A program made the translations under genes and the position numbers. Below are positions 41,275 through 49,559 of a stretch of DNA of 64,000 nucleotides, piece after piece; position 1 is the first letter of the stretch, and each line of letters opens with the position of its first letter. The notes under the pieces were generated by a model. The model did no database searches. It was not told the DNA's origin and worked only from the letters and a program-made list of their open reading frames with translations. The stretch spans positions 280,699 through 344,698 of the forward strand of contig NZ_JAMWYS010000036.1 in assembly GCF_023914155.1 (NCBI RefSeq), in the 5' to 3' direction. The stretch comes from Solitalea agri (GTDB lineage: Bacteria; Bacteroidota; Bacteroidia; Sphingobacteriales; Sphingobacteriaceae).

Positions 41275-43083
41275 TTAGTTTGCTCCTGCCTGAGTATCAA
41301 ATTTCATCCAGAAATTATACGATTTAGCTTGTTCCGTACTAACCGATTTAATGGCTACAAATTTATATTTTACGTTTGTATTAGCTTTTAATGTTACCGG
41401 AATAGTAATTAAAAAGCCCTCACGGCTAACTAATACATCTACTTTGTCGCCTACTTTTTTGTATCCTAACCATTTCGCAAGATCGTCAACGCGGTAATTA
41501 TCAAAAGCAATAATTTCATCGTTTACATTAATTCCCGCTTCATATGCCGAAGTACCTTTGGTAACTGATGTTACGACGATTTTACCGTTATCAGTTTTGG
41601 TATTTGCACCAAAGTTGATCTCAGCGCGACTTCCAGCATTTTGATCTACCAAGCTTAAGCCTACAGCACTCAGGTAATCATTAAATGGAATAGGCGATGT
41701 TCCGTTTACATAGTTGATGAAAAACTCATCCAGATTACGTCCGCAAATTTTTTCGGCGGCTGCTTTAAATTCAGCATCTGTAAAGCCACGTTTTTTACCC
41801 AGGTAAAATTCGTTATATAAATACTTCATCAGGTCGTCCAAGTCTTTGGCTCCTTTGGTATCGCGCAAAATTTCCATATCTAAAATTAAGGCTAAAATTG
41901 AGCCTTTATCATAATAGGAAATAGTTGAATTGCTTGAGTTTTCATTAGGACGGTAGTACTTGATCCAAGCATCGAAACTAGCTTCAGCCACTGGTTGAAC
42001 ATAGTTTCCTGGTTGGTTCACAACCTTGTTAATGTCGGTGGTAAGTATGTCCAGATAAGCATCCGGAGTATAGAAGCCGGCACGACGAGTCAATAAGTTA
42101 TCGTAGTAAGCAGTAAAACCTTCTGAGAACCAAAGCATGGTTGTATAGTTCTCATTATCGTAATCAAACGGGCCTAGAACCTCTGGGCGTAAACGCTTCA
42201 CATTCCACAAGTGGAAATATTCGTGAGCAATTAATGAAAGGAATGATTTGTATGATTTATCATTGCTAAAGCCAAACTTAGAGGTTTGAACAGTAGTTGA
42301 GTTTAAGTGTTCTAAACCTCCACCTCCTGATGGCATACAGTGAACAATAAAAGTATAATGTTTACACGGATGTGAATCAAATACCTTGGTTGCTTCTTCA
42401 CAAATTTGTTTAACGTCACGAGTTAACTTTGCTTTATCATAGTTGCCTCCTCCATATAATGCAATTTCATGAGGAACACCGGCAGCTTCAAATTTCAAGA
42501 TCTCCTGATTGCCAATTTCAATAGGTGAGTCAGCAAGTATATCATAGTTAGGAGACGATAATGTCCATTTATCTCCATTCACAGCTTCTAAACCAGTTGA
42601 AATTTCTTTCCAGTTTTTAGTTGGAGTAACTTTTATTGTTGATGGAAGCTCTTTCTTGCCATCAATATACATGAATATACTTGTTCCGTTTAAGTAGGCG
42701 TGAGCAGCATCAATAAAGCTTGTACGAACTGTTAACTCAAAGGCGTATACCTTGTATCTGATACTAATAGACGAAACTTTGTTTGTTGAAATTTTCCAAG
42801 TGTTCTTGTTGATCTTGTGAACCTTTAAAGGTGTTGATCCAGATACTGCCTGAAACTGCTCAACGTTACGGGCAAATTCACGTACAAGGTACGATCCTGG
42901 GGCCCAAACAGGTAATTTAACAATCAGGTCTTTGCCTTTCCAATTGTTAATGTCCATTTTAACATCAACATAGTGCTGTGCTGCATCGTCAAACGACAAT
43001 TGATAGCTCAATTGGGTTTCGGCGGCTGAGGCTGTACTCATAAAAAATACGGATAATAAGATTAGCGCGCTTAACTTTTTCAT
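41275..43083 (-). CDS. M61 family metallopeptidase with PDZ domain
   Basis: Secreted 602-residue peptidase with a Sec signal (MKKLSALILLSVFFMSTASA). The N-terminal beta domain of family M61 (residues 25-190) is followed by the zinc site HEYFHLWNVKRLRPE (His287, Glu288, His291) and the downstream glutamate in LWFSEGFTAYYDNL. A PDZ domain lies at about 490-590 (GTSAYEAGINVNDEIIAFDNYRVDDLAKWLG). The best-known member is the glycyl aminopeptidase of Sphingomonas. It is monocistronic; the periplasmic location is inferred from the signal peptide. Confidence 0.9.
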   Translation of the reverse strand: MKKLSALILLSVFFMSTASAAETQLSYQLSFDDAAQHYVDVKMDINNWKGKDLIVKLPVWAPGSYLVREFARNVEQFQAVSGSTPLKVHKINKNTWKISTNKVSSISIRYKVYAFELTVRTSFIDAAHAYLNGTSIFMYIDGKKELPSTIKVTPTKNWKEISTGLEAVNGDKWTLSSPNYDILADSPIEIGNQEILKFEAAGVPHEIALYGGGNYDKAKLTRDVKQICEEATKVFDSHPCKHYTFIVHCMPSGGGGLEHLNSTTVQTSKFGFSNDKSYKSFLSLIAHEYFHLWNVKRLRPEVLGPFDYDNENYTTMLWFSEGFTAYYDNLLTRRAGFYTPDAYLDILTTDINKVVNQPGNYVQPVAEASFDAWIKYYRPNENSSNSTISYYDKGSILALILDMEILRDTKGAKDLDDLMKYLYNEFYLGKKRGFTDAEFKAAAEKICGRNLDEFFINYVNGTSPIPFNDYLSAVGLSLVDQNAGSRAEINFGANTKTDNGKIVVTSVTKGTSAYEAGINVNDEIIAFDNYRVDDLAKWLGYKKVGDKVDVLVSREGFLITIPVTLKANTNVKYKFVAIKSVSTEQAKSYNFWMKFDTQAGAN

Positions 43084-43300
43084 TTACTTCTCTTTCGTGT
43101 GGGGCAATATTACGAAAATGTTAATGCTCATTGGGTGCATTAATTAGTAATAAAAAAGTGACAATGTGCTGTTGCTCTCAGTTTTATGAATTTATCTTAT
43201 AAATAGTCCTACTATTTTAGGATTCTACATCAAGTAATTATTGATGATAATTGAAGTAAGATCAGGAAGTCTTTTATTAGGCAGATATTAGTTGAAAATT

Positions 43301-44707
43301 CTATCCGATACGATTTACATTGGGCTCCACAGCGTTAGATTGAAGCTGTTGGTAGTTTACTTTGCCATTCAATGTATAAGGTATTTCATCAATGATTTCA
43401 ACTTTTATTAAAGTATGGTGAATACCAAATTGATCCCGGATGTATTCAAGCAGTAGTTCTGTATCATTAGCACGATCATTCGTGATAAACAGCAATATCT
43501 TCTTATCCAGAAAGTTTATGCAGGCTAAATTTGTTAGATGAAAATGTCCTTTCAAAAGATTTTCAAGCTCATCCAGATTAACTCTATACCCTGCAATTTT
43601 AGCAAAACGTTTTAATCGACCGGTTATGTAGATAAAGCCATCTTTGTCAATTCGGCCAAGGTCTCCTGTTTTTAGCCATTCAGGTTGAACATACGTGTTT
43701 AAATCGAAGTGGGTTTCACAGTATCCTCCAAAAACATTGGGCCCTTTATAGCATAATTCATTAGTTTCAGGGTCAATGATAAAGGTTCCGTTTTTTATCG
43801 GCCTTCCAATTGATCCGGATTTTTCTACAATTTGATCAGGTGGTAAGTATGACATTCGAGCGGTGGCTTCAGTCTGCCCATACATTACGTAGAACTTACT
43901 TTCATTCTTTACAGAAAAGTAGTAGAACTTTTCAATCAAGTCCTCATTCAATCGGCCACCCGCTTGCGTAAAATAACGTAGGCATGCTAGCTCTTTATTT
44001 AAGAATCCTATTCGGGCCAACATTTCATAAACGAAAGGAACCCCTGCAATACTTGTAAATTCAAGTTTTTGAAATGTCTCCCAAAAGCTTTGTTTTAAAA
44101 TATCATCAACTGACGTATAAATTATGCCCCCAGCAATGGCGTTTGAAGTTAGTACAGACAAGCCATACGAATAATGAATCGGTAAATTAAGCGGAGTTCT
44201 ATCAGTAGGTTTAATAGGTAAATAATCAATTATTGACAAAGCATTTTCAACAACGTTTTGTTCAGATAGTTTTACAAGTTTCGGAGAGCCAGTTGTTCCA
44301 GACGTTGATAATAATAGTTTTATTTCTGCCGCAATTGAACATTCTTTTGCAGTTAATGATTTGAATAATTTAAAAGGGAGGTTTTTGCTTACATCTCCAT
44401 AATCAGGTATAATTTCTCTGGTTTGATCAGAAATGTATAATGGATTATAAAGTTCTTCCAGGTTTTTTTTTAGTTCTAATGAGATAGAATCGCTTAATAA
44501 TGTGATGACCGTATTTTCATAGCTCCAGTAGGAGAAAAAGGCCATTAGCGATTCTATCGAATTATTGGAGTAATGAAATATCAGAAACTTATACTCAGGT
44601 AAATCAGGCACTTTATAGAGCATTTCGTCAAATTGAAACACCCTGTTTTGTTTCAAATCATTAAACGTTAAGGCTTGATTTTCTTTAATAAGATCCAGTA
44701 ATTTCAT
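43301..44707 (-). CDS. AMP-forming adenylating enzyme of a Dlt-like module (DltA-like)
   Basis: 468-residue ANL-superfamily enzyme, last gene of a four-gene operon. A3 motif LLSTSGTTGSPKLV (133-145), A5 motif VMYGQTEATARM, A7/A8 WLKTGDLGRIDKDGFIYITGRLKRFAKIAGYRVNLDELE and the C-terminal A10 lysine in IPYTLNGKVNYQQL are all present. Shorter than acyl-CoA ligases and with the RVNLDELE carrier-type A8, it resembles enzymes such as DltA that load an amino or hydroxy acid on a carrier protein. The carrier gene lies 9 bases upstream. The substrate cannot be read from sequence; D-alanine is only one option. Confidence 0.8.
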   Translation of the reverse strand: MKLLDLIKENQALTFNDLKQNRVFQFDEMLYKVPDLPEYKFLIFHYSNNSIESLMAFFSYWSYENTVITLLSDSISLELKKNLEELYNPLYISDQTREIIPDYGDVSKNLPFKLFKSLTAKECSIAAEIKLLLSTSGTTGSPKLVKLSEQNVVENALSIIDYLPIKPTDRTPLNLPIHYSYGLSVLTSNAIAGGIIYTSVDDILKQSFWETFQKLEFTSIAGVPFVYEMLARIGFLNKELACLRYFTQAGGRLNEDLIEKFYYFSVKNESKFYVMYGQTEATARMSYLPPDQIVEKSGSIGRPIKNGTFIIDPETNELCYKGPNVFGGYCETHFDLNTYVQPEWLKTGDLGRIDKDGFIYITGRLKRFAKIAGYRVNLDELENLLKGHFHLTNLACINFLDKKILLFITNDRANDTELLLEYIRDQFGIHHTLIKVEIIDEIPYTLNGKVNYQQLQSNAVEPNVNRIG

Positions 44708-44716
44708 ATAGATGAG

Positions 44717-44959
44717 CTAGTCAAATTGAACATTATATTTTTCTAATAGGTTTCTGGTATTACCGAAAGTATCCATTTGGGTAATGTCTTTATCCTGAAT
44801 GTTAATATTAAATGAATCTTCGATTTCGGCAACTAAAACCATATGGGCCATGGAGTCCCATTGCTTGACTGATTGGTAGCTTAATTGCTCATTAACTTTT
44901 TCTTTATTGATTCCCAGAGCGTTTGAGAATACATTAATTAATTTTTCAGTGTTATTCAT
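44717..44959 (-). CDS. Acyl/peptidyl carrier protein of the Dlt-like module (DltC-like)
   Basis: 80-residue carrier protein from the ATG at 44959; the longer frame adds 12 residues overlapping the previous stop. The phosphopantetheine-binding serine is Ser36 in the motif VKQWDSMAHMVLVAEIEDSFNINI, the standard helix-2 context, followed by the acidic helix. The W-D-S-M motif is that of DltC-like and polyketide-type carriers rather than of FabB-linked ACP (which has DSL). It lies between the SGNH-like gene and the adenylating enzyme. Confidence 0.88.
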   Translation of the reverse strand: MNNTEKLINVFSNALGINKEKVNEQLSYQSVKQWDSMAHMVLVAEIEDSFNINIQDKDITQMDTFGNTRNLLEKYNVQFD

Positions 44960-44994
44960 TGTTATAGTTATAAATTGATAGGATTTTAGTCTCA

Positions 44995-45903
44995 TTAATT
45001 GAGCATGCGGCTACTTAATATTTTCATCGAAAGGAATTTGCTGTAGAGCGCAGCTCCTTCCTGATTTAGATGCGCCGCGTCGTAGAAAATGTTTTTAGCT
45101 TTAAAGTTGTCGTTAACAGTGAAGTCCCAATAAGGGAGATTGTATTTATCGAAGATGTTGTTGAGAAGCTTTCTGGACTTGAATGATCGGTCGTCGATAT
45201 CTCGTTTAGGAGAAAAAACGAATAGTAGTTTTACATTTGATTGTTTACATAGTTCGATTATTGATTCAAGCAGTTCAATTCGTTCTTTGTCAATTCCACT
45301 TTCAGGCTCCTTATAATCTCTCATATCTTTAGCCGCAATTCCTACATAAGGAGAATACCCGTTTTGGAGTTTATCAGAACAGGAAAGGCTTCTGATAATT
45401 CCATAAAATTTAGTATTGTATCTGTACAGGCCCGAATTATATAATAACTCATCTTTTGTGGACAGTGCTAAGCTTGCTTTTAAGTCAGGTTTTGAAGCTA
45501 AAAATGGCGATAAATAATTCAGTGCATTCTCTTTATCTCCAATAATGGAGCTTTCGAGTTCTCTGTTGTTAATGTCTATTATAATTAACTTAGGTTTATG
45601 ATGCTTTAATTGATATTCTATTAAAGCTTTATAAAATGGCAAGCCAGCTCCGTCTATCCCTGCATTAATCGCTCTTAATGACAAGTTGTTTTCAAATACT
45701 TTAGGAACATACTGATGCATTCCTCTTGAATTACCATAAATTATTATATCATAGGCTTCAACAGTCGAAAGATAGGAGTTGATTTTTCCGTAGTATCCAC
45801 ATTTCACACTGGGTAATAGTTTATCAAAGTAAAACCCAGTACTTCTGTCAATAATTATAAGTAGAAATGTGATTAAAAGTAACTGCTTAATTAACTGGTA
45901 CAT
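44995..45903 (-). CDS. SGNH-like membrane-anchored protein of the Dlt-like module (DltD-like position)
   Basis: 302-residue protein with one N-terminal membrane helix (MYQLIKQLLLITFLLIIIDRS) and the rest outside the inner membrane. YGNSRGMHQ (Ser59) and the C-terminal DAAHLNQEGA (Asp275, His278) give the Ser-Asp-His set of SGNH hydrolases, as in DltD and AlgX-type acetyltransferases. It probably takes part in the final acyl transfer in the periplasm with the MBOAT protein encoded 11 bases upstream. I did not recognise a named family. Confidence 0.75.
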   Translation of the reverse strand: MYQLIKQLLLITFLLIIIDRSTGFYFDKLLPSVKCGYYGKINSYLSTVEAYDIIIYGNSRGMHQYVPKVFENNLSLRAINAGIDGAGLPFYKALIEYQLKHHKPKLIIIDINNRELESSIIGDKENALNYLSPFLASKPDLKASLALSTKDELLYNSGLYRYNTKFYGIIRSLSCSDKLQNGYSPYVGIAAKDMRDYKEPESGIDKERIELLESIIELCKQSNVKLLFVFSPKRDIDDRSFKSRKLLNNIFDKYNLPYWDFTVNDNFKAKNIFYDAAHLNQEGAALYSKFLSMKILSSRMLN

Positions 45904-45914
45904 AGTTGGTAATG

Positions 45915-47330
45915 TTAAAAGCGTGCGTAGATGAATCTTCCTCCATTGAACTCTCCTAAAAGTATTATTAAAGCTATAATTGTAACTGTAAAGCCTAGCT
46001 TAAGTAGTCGAGAATTGTTGCTCAATGAAATTAATTTCTTACTAAAGTATTCTGCCGTTATTTCATAAATGAGAAGCATTATTATCGCAAGGAAAAATAA
46101 AAATCTTCCTTCAGAGAAATCAAAATTGCCGGCGATAGTAAACATTCGTTTAAAGATGTATAAGGCTTCATCTATATTTTTAGCTCTAAAAAATACCCGA
46201 GTGGCGGTCACTAAAAAGAAGGTTAAAACGATCTTTAGGGATATAACCAGCTGTTGGGGGATTAAATTGAACTCATGATTTTTGAAAATTCTTTTAATTA
46301 TATTTTCAATTACTATGAATACGCCATGTAATAATCCCCAAACAATAAAAGTCCAGTTAGCCCCATGCCATAAACCGCTAATAGCAAAAACGATTATGAT
46401 GCTTCTATAGATTTTTATGTGTTTTGCCCGGCGACCACATAAGGGTAAAAAAACATAGTCTCTTAACCATGACGATAACGTTATATGCCAACGTTTCCAG
46501 AAATCTGTAAAAGATTCAGCAAAGAATGGATGGTTGAAATTTTTAGTCAACTTAATGCCTAGCATCTTCGAAATACCCATACCTATATCGCAGTATCCAG
46601 AAAAGTCGCAATAAAGTTGAATAGTAAAGAATATGGTTGCTGCAATTAATGCCTGCGAGCTAAAATAATCGGGGGCGTCGTAGACTTTGTTAACGTATTC
46701 TGTAAGTCGGTCGGCTATTACGAGTTTTTTAAAGAAACCTAATAAACAAAGCTTTAGGCCATCCTTTATTGTAGATGGACAGGCTTTTAAGGGTTGTTTA
46801 AGTTGTGATAGAAAAGTATTAGCACGCTCTATTGGGCCCGCTAAAATTTTAGGAAAATATAAGAAGTAGATTGTTAGATGAAAAAAATTCTTTTCAGGTT
46901 CAATTGCTTCTCTTTTTATATCAATTAAATAGCTTATCGCCTGAAAGGTTAAAAAAGATAAACCAATGGGAGCAATAATGTTGAGATTGTTAAGATGTCC
47001 AGGCCAACCAACAAACATTAGTGATTCCTGAATATTGTTAATAAAAAAATTAGCGTATTTGTAATAGGCTAAAAAAGCAATATTGGCAATTAGGCCACTT
47101 AAGTAAATTGTCTTTTTGCTAAAAAATCGAGGAGATTGTATTCCTAACCCAATAAGATAATTAAACCCAACAGTACCTAAAAGTATTAAGAAATGAACAA
47201 AGGAAAAGGAAATACAAAATAGGCAACTCGCAATTAGTAAAACATAAATGCGAAACCTTTGATTAACAGTACAAAATAATGCAACAACAGAACATACAAA
47301 TAAAATGAAGTAGAGCGTATTGAAATTCAT
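45915..47330 (-). CDS. MBOAT family O-acyltransferase (DltB/AlgI-like)
   Basis: 471-residue polytopic inner-membrane protein, first gene of the Dlt-like operon. The MBOAT core is clear: FWKRWHITLSSWLRDYVFLPLCG and the catalytic histidine His322 in ISGLWHGANWTFIVWGLLHGVF. MBOAT proteins pass an acyl group across the membrane to an extracellular glycan (alginate O-acetylation, teichoic-acid D-alanylation). With a carrier protein and adenylating enzyme in the same operon, a Dlt-type donor is more likely than acetyl-CoA. The start ATG is followed by TACGCTCT within the first codons, the motif repeated at polysaccharide-locus starts. Confidence 0.9.
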   Translation of the reverse strand: MNFNTLYFILFVCSVVALFCTVNQRFRIYVLLIASCLFCISFSFVHFLILLGTVGFNYLIGLGIQSPRFFSKKTIYLSGLIANIAFLAYYKYANFFINNIQESLMFVGWPGHLNNLNIIAPIGLSFLTFQAISYLIDIKREAIEPEKNFFHLTIYFLYFPKILAGPIERANTFLSQLKQPLKACPSTIKDGLKLCLLGFFKKLVIADRLTEYVNKVYDAPDYFSSQALIAATIFFTIQLYCDFSGYCDIGMGISKMLGIKLTKNFNHPFFAESFTDFWKRWHITLSSWLRDYVFLPLCGRRAKHIKIYRSIIIVFAISGLWHGANWTFIVWGLLHGVFIVIENIIKRIFKNHEFNLIPQQLVISLKIVLTFFLVTATRVFFRAKNIDEALYIFKRMFTIAGNFDFSEGRFLFFLAIIMLLIYEITAEYFSKKLISLSNNSRLLKLGFTVTIIALIILLGEFNGGRFIYARF

Positions 47331-47922
47331 TTTTTTGAAATAAGTAAATACTGGAAAATTTCGTTGGTTTGGAAAATAGCGGTTGAGCTATTTTATATAT
47401 CCCAATTTTTTCCGGTCGATTTTCATATTTCATGCCACATAAATTGCTTCTTACGTTATTTTTTTGTTAAGTGAGCTATTTCCAGGACAGTAAACAAGTG
47501 TTTAAACATCATTTTATTGAATATTAGCGAATATTTACAGTTGATAATTAAAGATTTAGTTGAAAAAGAGGCTTTAAAATATAAAATCTATAGGTTTTAT
47601 AGATAATAGTTGCTTGTTCATTAATTGATACATGAACTGTATACTAAATTTTCTTTTCTATGAAGTGTGCTATTAAATCTGTGTAGTTTGTTAAAATAGA
47701 GGAGGTTAAAAATAGGGAAGACCTATTTTAGTTTGACTAAAATCATCTTAATTAACCAAATTGTGCTAACGATTAACTTAGATAAAATTAAGAGTGTAGG
47801 AATCACAAGTAACATTAAAATTCGGTGCATAAACTTGATTATTTATGAATAGAATTTACGGAAAATTAATGTTACTTGCTCCCGTAGTTTTACTTAAATT
47901 CTGGTATTAGATGGAAAATGAA
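47331..47922 (-). other. 590-base non-coding region upstream of the Dlt-like operon
   Basis: No ORF. It holds a minus-strand TACACTCT copy (47791-47798) of the start-site motif, and otherwise AT-rich sequence. I find no exact TAnnTTTG box on the minus strand and no clear terminator for the DUF1501 gene. Confidence 0.6.
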
Positions 47923-49503
47923 TCAGACAGCTCTTAGCAGAATGGTGTCTTTTTCATTGCCCTGATAAATATGGATATAATAGATTCCATCTGATAACCC
48001 ATTCTTATGTAAAGTAACTTCGTGCTGCCCCTCTGTAAGGTTTTCATTGATAATTTCTCGTATGATTTTTCCAGAGGTGTCAATTAAGTTCATTTTGGCT
48101 GGACCGTTGCCCGACATAAAACGAATAGTGGTATAGTCGGTAAAAGGGTTAGGGAAAGTGACCAATAACTTGAGTTTGCCTTGGCTATTATTATCAATTT
48201 GATCTTTAGTTCTGAAAATGTTTAAATCGGCTTTTAAATCAGGTTTATTGTCCATTACTCGTAAAAGCTCCGTTTGTGAAACCCCAAACCATTGATTTAA
48301 AATGGTGGCATAAATATTTCTGAAATCGTGGTCTTCATCCGCTTCTACACAATCACCGGCGCCGGCATTTTTCGGAATTTGAGGGTTCGCTCCCAAAATA
48401 CCTGGAATTACTCCCGAGCCGAAAACAAACATTGGTGCCGCTGCGCCATGATCGGTTCCATAGCTGGCATTTGAACGTATTCTTCTGCCAAATTCTGAAA
48501 ATGTAAATCCTGCTACCTGATGGTCCAATTTCAATAGTTGTAAATCATCCTGAAAGGCAGCAATGGCATCAGATAAATTCTTTAATAAATTGGCATGAGT
48601 TCCTGATAAAGTTCCTGTAGAATCTTTGTTAGTTTGGTCGGCATGAGTGTCGAAACCACCCATGTTTACGATGAAAATGCGGGTTTTTAGACCTCCTGCT
48701 AACAAACGAGCTACTACCTTTAGCTGAGCAGCAAGGTAGTTTTTAACAGATGAAGCCGGATATTTAGTAGAAAGATTTGCTCCTTTTTGAATGGCCTGGC
48801 GTAATACTTCAGAATAATCACCAGAAACAACCGACATATTACGAATATATTTCAACTCAAGTTCTGCGGCAGTTTTGGGAATACTCGCATCGGCAGCACC
48901 TTGTGCAAGGTAATCGAAGACCTCGGGGCTGCTAACAGAGATTCCCATCGGAGTACTTAATTCGCCCATTAAGCCCAATGATAAAATAGCTCCAATTTGC
49001 AAAGCCGGTGGGTGGTCATACTTGGTCTCCGGGTATCCGGGATAAATTCCCTGAAGGTATCGCCCAATCCAACCCGATTCAATCACCTTCGTAATATTAT
49101 TCGGGGCAGTCCACCAAATATCTGTCGATCGAAAGTGTGACTGATTGGCGGGATAATACCCGGTATTCTGAATCACCCGAACTTTACCATCCTGATATTG
49201 AGAATGTAAAGCTTTCATTGAAGGATGAAGGCCGGTGCTATTGGTAAGACGTAAGATCTTAGGCTCTGGTAATAAAATATTAGCTCTGGCTGCTGCCAGA
49301 TTCGAATATTGATCTAAAGGAATAACTGTGTTCAAACCGTCATTCCCTCCGTTTAATTGAATAATAACCAAAACCTTATCGGTTTCAGTTTGAGAAAGCA
49401 AATCGAGCAAAGGAGTACTGGCCAATGCTTTCATTTGAAAACCGCCAGCCAAAACCGGGATGGAGGCGGCTGATGTATATCGTATAAAGTCTCTTCTGCG
49501 CAT
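47923..49503 (-). CDS. DUF1501 protein with Tat signal and T9SS sorting domain
   Basis: 526-residue exported protein. The N-terminus MRRRDFIRYTSAASIPVLAGG has the R-R-x-F-I pattern of a twin-arginine signal. The DUF1501 domain (about residues 35-430) contains QLNGGNDGLNTVIP, QNTGYYPANQSHFRSTDIW, VNMGGFDTHADQTN, FTFSEFGRRIRSNASYGTDHGAAAPMFVFG, the sulfatase-like set of conserved residues. The last 80 residues form a type A T9SS sorting domain (VTFPNPFTDYTTIRFM, GLSDGIYYIHIYQGN). The Tat plus T9SS combination is notable. Its partner DUF1800 gene lies 56 bases upstream. Confidence 0.9.
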   Translation of the reverse strand: MRRRDFIRYTSAASIPVLAGGFQMKALASTPLLDLLSQTETDKVLVIIQLNGGNDGLNTVIPLDQYSNLAAARANILLPEPKILRLTNSTGLHPSMKALHSQYQDGKVRVIQNTGYYPANQSHFRSTDIWWTAPNNITKVIESGWIGRYLQGIYPGYPETKYDHPPALQIGAILSLGLMGELSTPMGISVSSPEVFDYLAQGAADASIPKTAAELELKYIRNMSVVSGDYSEVLRQAIQKGANLSTKYPASSVKNYLAAQLKVVARLLAGGLKTRIFIVNMGGFDTHADQTNKDSTGTLSGTHANLLKNLSDAIAAFQDDLQLLKLDHQVAGFTFSEFGRRIRSNASYGTDHGAAAPMFVFGSGVIPGILGANPQIPKNAGAGDCVEADEDHDFRNIYATILNQWFGVSQTELLRVMDNKPDLKADLNIFRTKDQIDNNSQGKLKLLVTFPNPFTDYTTIRFMSGNGPAKMNLIDTSGKIIREIINENLTEGQHEVTLHKNGLSDGIYYIHIYQGNEKDTILLRAV

Positions 49504-49559
49504 ATGTGATAATTTAGATGAACTGAATAAGAAACAGGTTGAGCTATTTCAAAATTCAG

